Virus record (IMG/VR): IMGVR_UViG_3300036804_000011
Coordinates: 1-29,208 of that record
Source: a virus
Reading direction: 5' to 3' (one strand)
Length of the DNA: 29,208 bases
Below, one piece after another: positions 26,919 to 29,208 of this stretch; position 1 is the first letter of the stretch; the number at the start of each line of letters is the position of its first letter. The notes under the pieces are model-generated. The model was not told the origin of the DNA and did no database searches. It saw nothing but the letters and a program-made list of their open reading frames with translations. Made by a program: the position numbers and the translations under genes.

Positions 26919-28629
26919 GGACTCCCCCTCTCACTCTCGACACCACTTGTTTTCTCGGTTTACGGCCCACGCCGGCCGCAATCGCGTCCAGACGAGCCTT
27001 GTAAGCCATCAGCGACGCATACGCGCCGTCAATCTTGTTCGGACTGTCCGGATGCGCCTTGTAGAGCAGGTATCCGGTACGAACCGCGCGCCGGCGCGCA
27101 TTCAGAAAATGCCGGGTCAGCTCGCTCGAGCCGTCATAGGTGCATTCGCCGTTGGTGATCGCCGTGTGCATCCGCTTGACCATCTCGATCGCGTTGGTGT
27201 TCTTACCGCGCGGCCACGCCTCTATCCGCGACATACCCGACGCCTTCACCTTCGGATGCAACCGCGCCCCGTAGCGGGATTCCCAGCGGGCGAAGTGCTC
27301 GGTCCAGCCCGACGGGTCACCGTAGAAGCCGACCACCCGATAGTTCTTGAACGCCAACGCCAACGTCGCTTCGACGTCGGCCAACGGAACCGTCCACTGC
27401 GACTCGTCGCCAGTCTTGTGACGGTCGCGCCGGCTCATCTCGCGCCGCGGCGGCTCCCAAATCGAATGTCCACCGATCTGGAACAGGTGACCATCCGAGA
27501 TACAGCAGCCGATCAGCGCCGTCGCATCCGCTTTGCCCTTCACCCGGCCACGCGAACCGTCAAACCCGAGCGTGATCGGCTCTTTCCACTTGATAGGCCG
27601 ATCCGGCGACTTGATCGCCATAAGCTCCGGTGACGACACCCACGCATCCGATGCGTGCGTGATCTGGTTGAGAAAGTCCGCACGGACCACCTGAATGTCG
27701 GACGCCGGGTCGTAGATGACGTCGATCAGCGCCTCGAGGTCGACATGCCCAGGCGGGCACGGCGGGTCATGGATGACACAGCCGTCGGGATGGCCCGACG
27801 AGTCGCCGTAAGCGACCCGCAACCCGTACAGCAGCGATTCCTCGTCGGCCAGGTCAGTGTCACCCGGCGCTTCGCGGTGGTCGTAGAGCAGACCGCGCCG
27901 GCGCGAACGGCCTTCGGCAATATCGGCGGCGAACGCGGCCGTCGCCTCGGCCACAGTCAACAACCCCGGGATGAACGCGTTCGGCGACTCCAGCGTGCGA
28001 CCGCCGTTCTTCGCCGCGTTGGTCCGGATCGTCTGAGCCAGCAGCGGCCCGTTCTTCGACGGCGTCCATTCCTCGGTCTGGTCGAGCACCCCGAACACAA
28101 TCGGCGCACCCTTGGTGGACGCCGACGCCGACGTGATCTGGTCGATCTTCCCGACCGGCAGGTTGACGAACGTGTCCATCGGCTCGAGCCCGGGATAGTT
28201 GTCGATCACCGGCCCGTTGCGCAGCATCTCAAGCAACGGCTGCCAGGTGTTCGCCGTCTGTTCCTCGCTGACTGCGGCGATATGCACCAGCGGCGTCTTG
28301 ACCGTGTACCACGGCTTACCGACAGGCTGCCCGGCCGAATCCCAACCATCCGGAACGACGTCGCCCAAACCCTCGAGCGCACACAGCGCAGCCAGATTCG
28401 GCGACTTCCCCCAACCACGCGGCCGGCCGAGCAGACCACGATGCCGCTTAAACCGGCACGTCACCGGATCCAGCTCATACCACCAGATGATGAAGTCTTC
28501 CATCTCGGCATACGGCGTGAACCGCTCATACTCGAGCCGAGCTGGGGCGGCTAGATTCTCACGGATCCAGTCGATCGCGTAGTAGCCCAGCGACGGGAAG
28601 TCATCAGGCCCGTCCGGTTTCCACGGCAC
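26908..28629 (-). CDS. terL: Terminase large subunit, 573 aa
   Basis: GTG at 28629 follows the small subunit stop by 3 bases; its ribosome binding site is weak, so coupling is likely. The ATPase half shows a Walker A-like GRPRGWGKS (residues 68-76), HIAAVSEEQTANTW (about 116-129) and Walker B-like IVFGVLDQTEEW (177-188, D183 with E186/E187). The nuclease half shows LGFDGSRGRVKGKADATAL (D357), GFYGDPSGW (D438) and KIDGAYASLMA (D534), acids expected to bind metal in the RNase H-like fold. It packages and cuts the genome at the portal. The sequence alone does not tell whether packaging is cos or headful. Confidence 0.96.
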   Translation of the reverse strand: MPWKPDGPDDFPSLGYYAIDWIRENLAAPARLEYERFTPYAEMEDFIIWWYELDPVTCRFKRHRGLLGRPRGWGKSPNLAALCALEGLGDVVPDGWDSAGQPVGKPWYTVKTPLVHIAAVSEEQTANTWQPLLEMLRNGPVIDNYPGLEPMDTFVNLPVGKIDQITSASASTKGAPIVFGVLDQTEEWTPSKNGPLLAQTIRTNAAKNGGRTLESPNAFIPGLLTVAEATAAFAADIAEGRSRRRGLLYDHREAPGDTDLADEESLLYGLRVAYGDSSGHPDGCVIHDPPCPPGHVDLEALIDVIYDPASDIQVVRADFLNQITHASDAWVSSPELMAIKSPDRPIKWKEPITLGFDGSRGRVKGKADATALIGCCISDGHLFQIGGHSIWEPPRREMSRRDRHKTGDESQWTVPLADVEATLALAFKNYRVVGFYGDPSGWTEHFARWESRYGARLHPKVKASGMSRIEAWPRGKNTNAIEMVKRMHTAITNGECTYDGSSELTRHFLNARRRAVRTGYLLYKAHPDSPNKIDGAYASLMAYKARLDAIAAGVGRKPRKQVVSRVRGGVLGR

Positions 28630-28632
28630 GGA

Positions 28633-29106
28633 CTAGACCGCGTCAGGAACGACTTTCAGCACACGCCCGGCCGCCGCGCGACGCTGACGAGACTCACTCG
28701 TCGTCGTCGTACTGCCTGGTTTGCGCTTGCTGTCCTTCTCATCCGCGTCGGCGAACACGATGCGCAGCCGCGCCCGGTCCTCCGGAGTCTGCCCGAACTT
28801 CGCCACCCGCAACCGAACCTCGGCCGCCAGCGTCCACTGACTTTTCAGCCACATCGCGTTGTGCATCAGCGCCGTATCGAGCAGGAATGACCAGTCATCC
28901 GCGGTGAACTGCTTGGCGAGCTCGCTCTTGGCCCACCCCGCCCACCACTTGCGGGTCTGCGCATGCCACTCAATGTCTTTCGGCAATTGCGGCTGCCGGC
29001 CACGAACGAACTTGATAGTCTGCGAGGGTGCCGGCGCACTGTTGCGCCGCGCCCGTCGATCACCAGGCTTCGCGTGCATCCCCGGTGCGAATCCCTTTCC
29101 GGCCAT
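28633..29106 (-). CDS. terS: Terminase small subunit, 157 aa
   Basis: The frame stays open to the right edge, but ATG at 29106 is chosen for its GGAAAGGAAG site 6 to 8 bases upstream and a typical N terminus (MAGKGFAPGMHAKPGDRRAR). A basic leader is followed by IKFVRGRQPQLPKDIEWHAQ, then TRKWWAGWAKSELAKQFTAD and the helices DWSFLLDTALMHNAMWLKSQ, a combination I recognise from actinophage small terminases. The C terminus is basic (SRQRRAAAGRVLKVVPDAV). It binds the packaging site on phage DNA and delivers it to the large subunit encoded directly downstream. Confidence 0.85.
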   Translation of the reverse strand: MAGKGFAPGMHAKPGDRRARRNSAPAPSQTIKFVRGRQPQLPKDIEWHAQTRKWWAGWAKSELAKQFTADDWSFLLDTALMHNAMWLKSQWTLAAEVRLRVAKFGQTPEDRARLRIVFADADEKDSKRKPGSTTTTSESRQRRAAAGRVLKVVPDAV

Positions 29107-29208
29107 GTTGCACTTCCTTTCCAGCCCCACAGCCCACTCGGCCGTCGCGGCACCGCTGCCGTCCTGCGGCAGCAAAAGTCTCAGAGTCCGTACAGGTTTC
29201 GAGCCACA
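29107..29208 (-). other. Leader upstream of the terminase genes, with an inverted repeat
   Basis: This 102-base stretch has no assigned gene. Arms 29155-29161 (gctgccg) and 29167-29173 form a perfect 7-bp hairpin with a 5-base loop; on the minus strand four T precede it, so it lacks a terminator T-run in the direction of transcription. In one minus frame eight codons (VARNLYGL) end in TGA at 29181, which may be the tail of an upstream gene outside the window. No promoter is recognised. A cos or pac site could lie here or further right, but nothing identifies one. Confidence 0.35.

Noticed and set aside
29107-29175. Longer small terminase starting at TTG 29175
   Set aside because: The extra 23 residues do not look like the family, and the ATG at 29106 has a far better ribosome binding site.

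Overview
The window is one continuous virion structural module of a long-tailed, siphovirus-like actinobacteriophage. Every convincing gene lies on the minus strand, so transcription runs from the right edge (packaging genes) to the left edge (tail tip genes). The host is most likely a mycobacterium or close relative. The DNA is GC-rich, GTG and TTG starts are common, the gene order follows that of mycobacteriophages, and one tail fibre begins with a PE-PPE type serine hydrolase domain, a family typical of mycobacteria. No integrase, repressor, lysis cassette, tRNA or replication gene is visible, so the window cannot show whether this is a free phage or a prophage.

Right to left, the packaging and head block (29106 to 21262) holds the terminase small and large subunits, portal, MuF-like minor head protein, scaffold, a lambda gpD-like decoration protein with an inserted beta domain, a lambda gpE-like major capsid protein and a small acidic protein. 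The neck block (21262 to 19493) holds a head-tail adaptor, a probable stopper, a gp10-like tail completion protein and a tail terminator. The tail shaft block (19477 to 11170) holds a major tail protein with a C-terminal Ig-like domain, two tail assembly chaperone products joined by a -1 frameshift at GGGAAAA, and a 2077-residue tape measure protein carrying an M15-like peptidase and a lytic transglycosylase. The tail tip block (11179 to the left edge) holds a distal tail protein, a hub protein, two large minor tail proteins, the PE-PPE fibre with 17 twenty-residue repeats and a glycine-rich end, and several small proteins. These include a 38-residue membrane protein and a partial gene cut by the left edge.

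Genes are packed with overlaps of 1 to 17 bases or gaps mostly under 35 bases, which suggests one late operon with much translational coupling. The two longer gaps each hold an RNA hairpin: one between major tail protein and chaperone (18486-18538), and one on the scaffold ribosome binding site (24184-24199). The most interesting theme is an apparent set of three cell-envelope enzymes on one tail: a serine hydrolase on the fibre that could act on the mycobacterial outer membrane, and a peptidase plus a transglycosylase inside the tape measure for peptidoglycan. All functional calls rest on reading the sequence and recalling families; no search was run.
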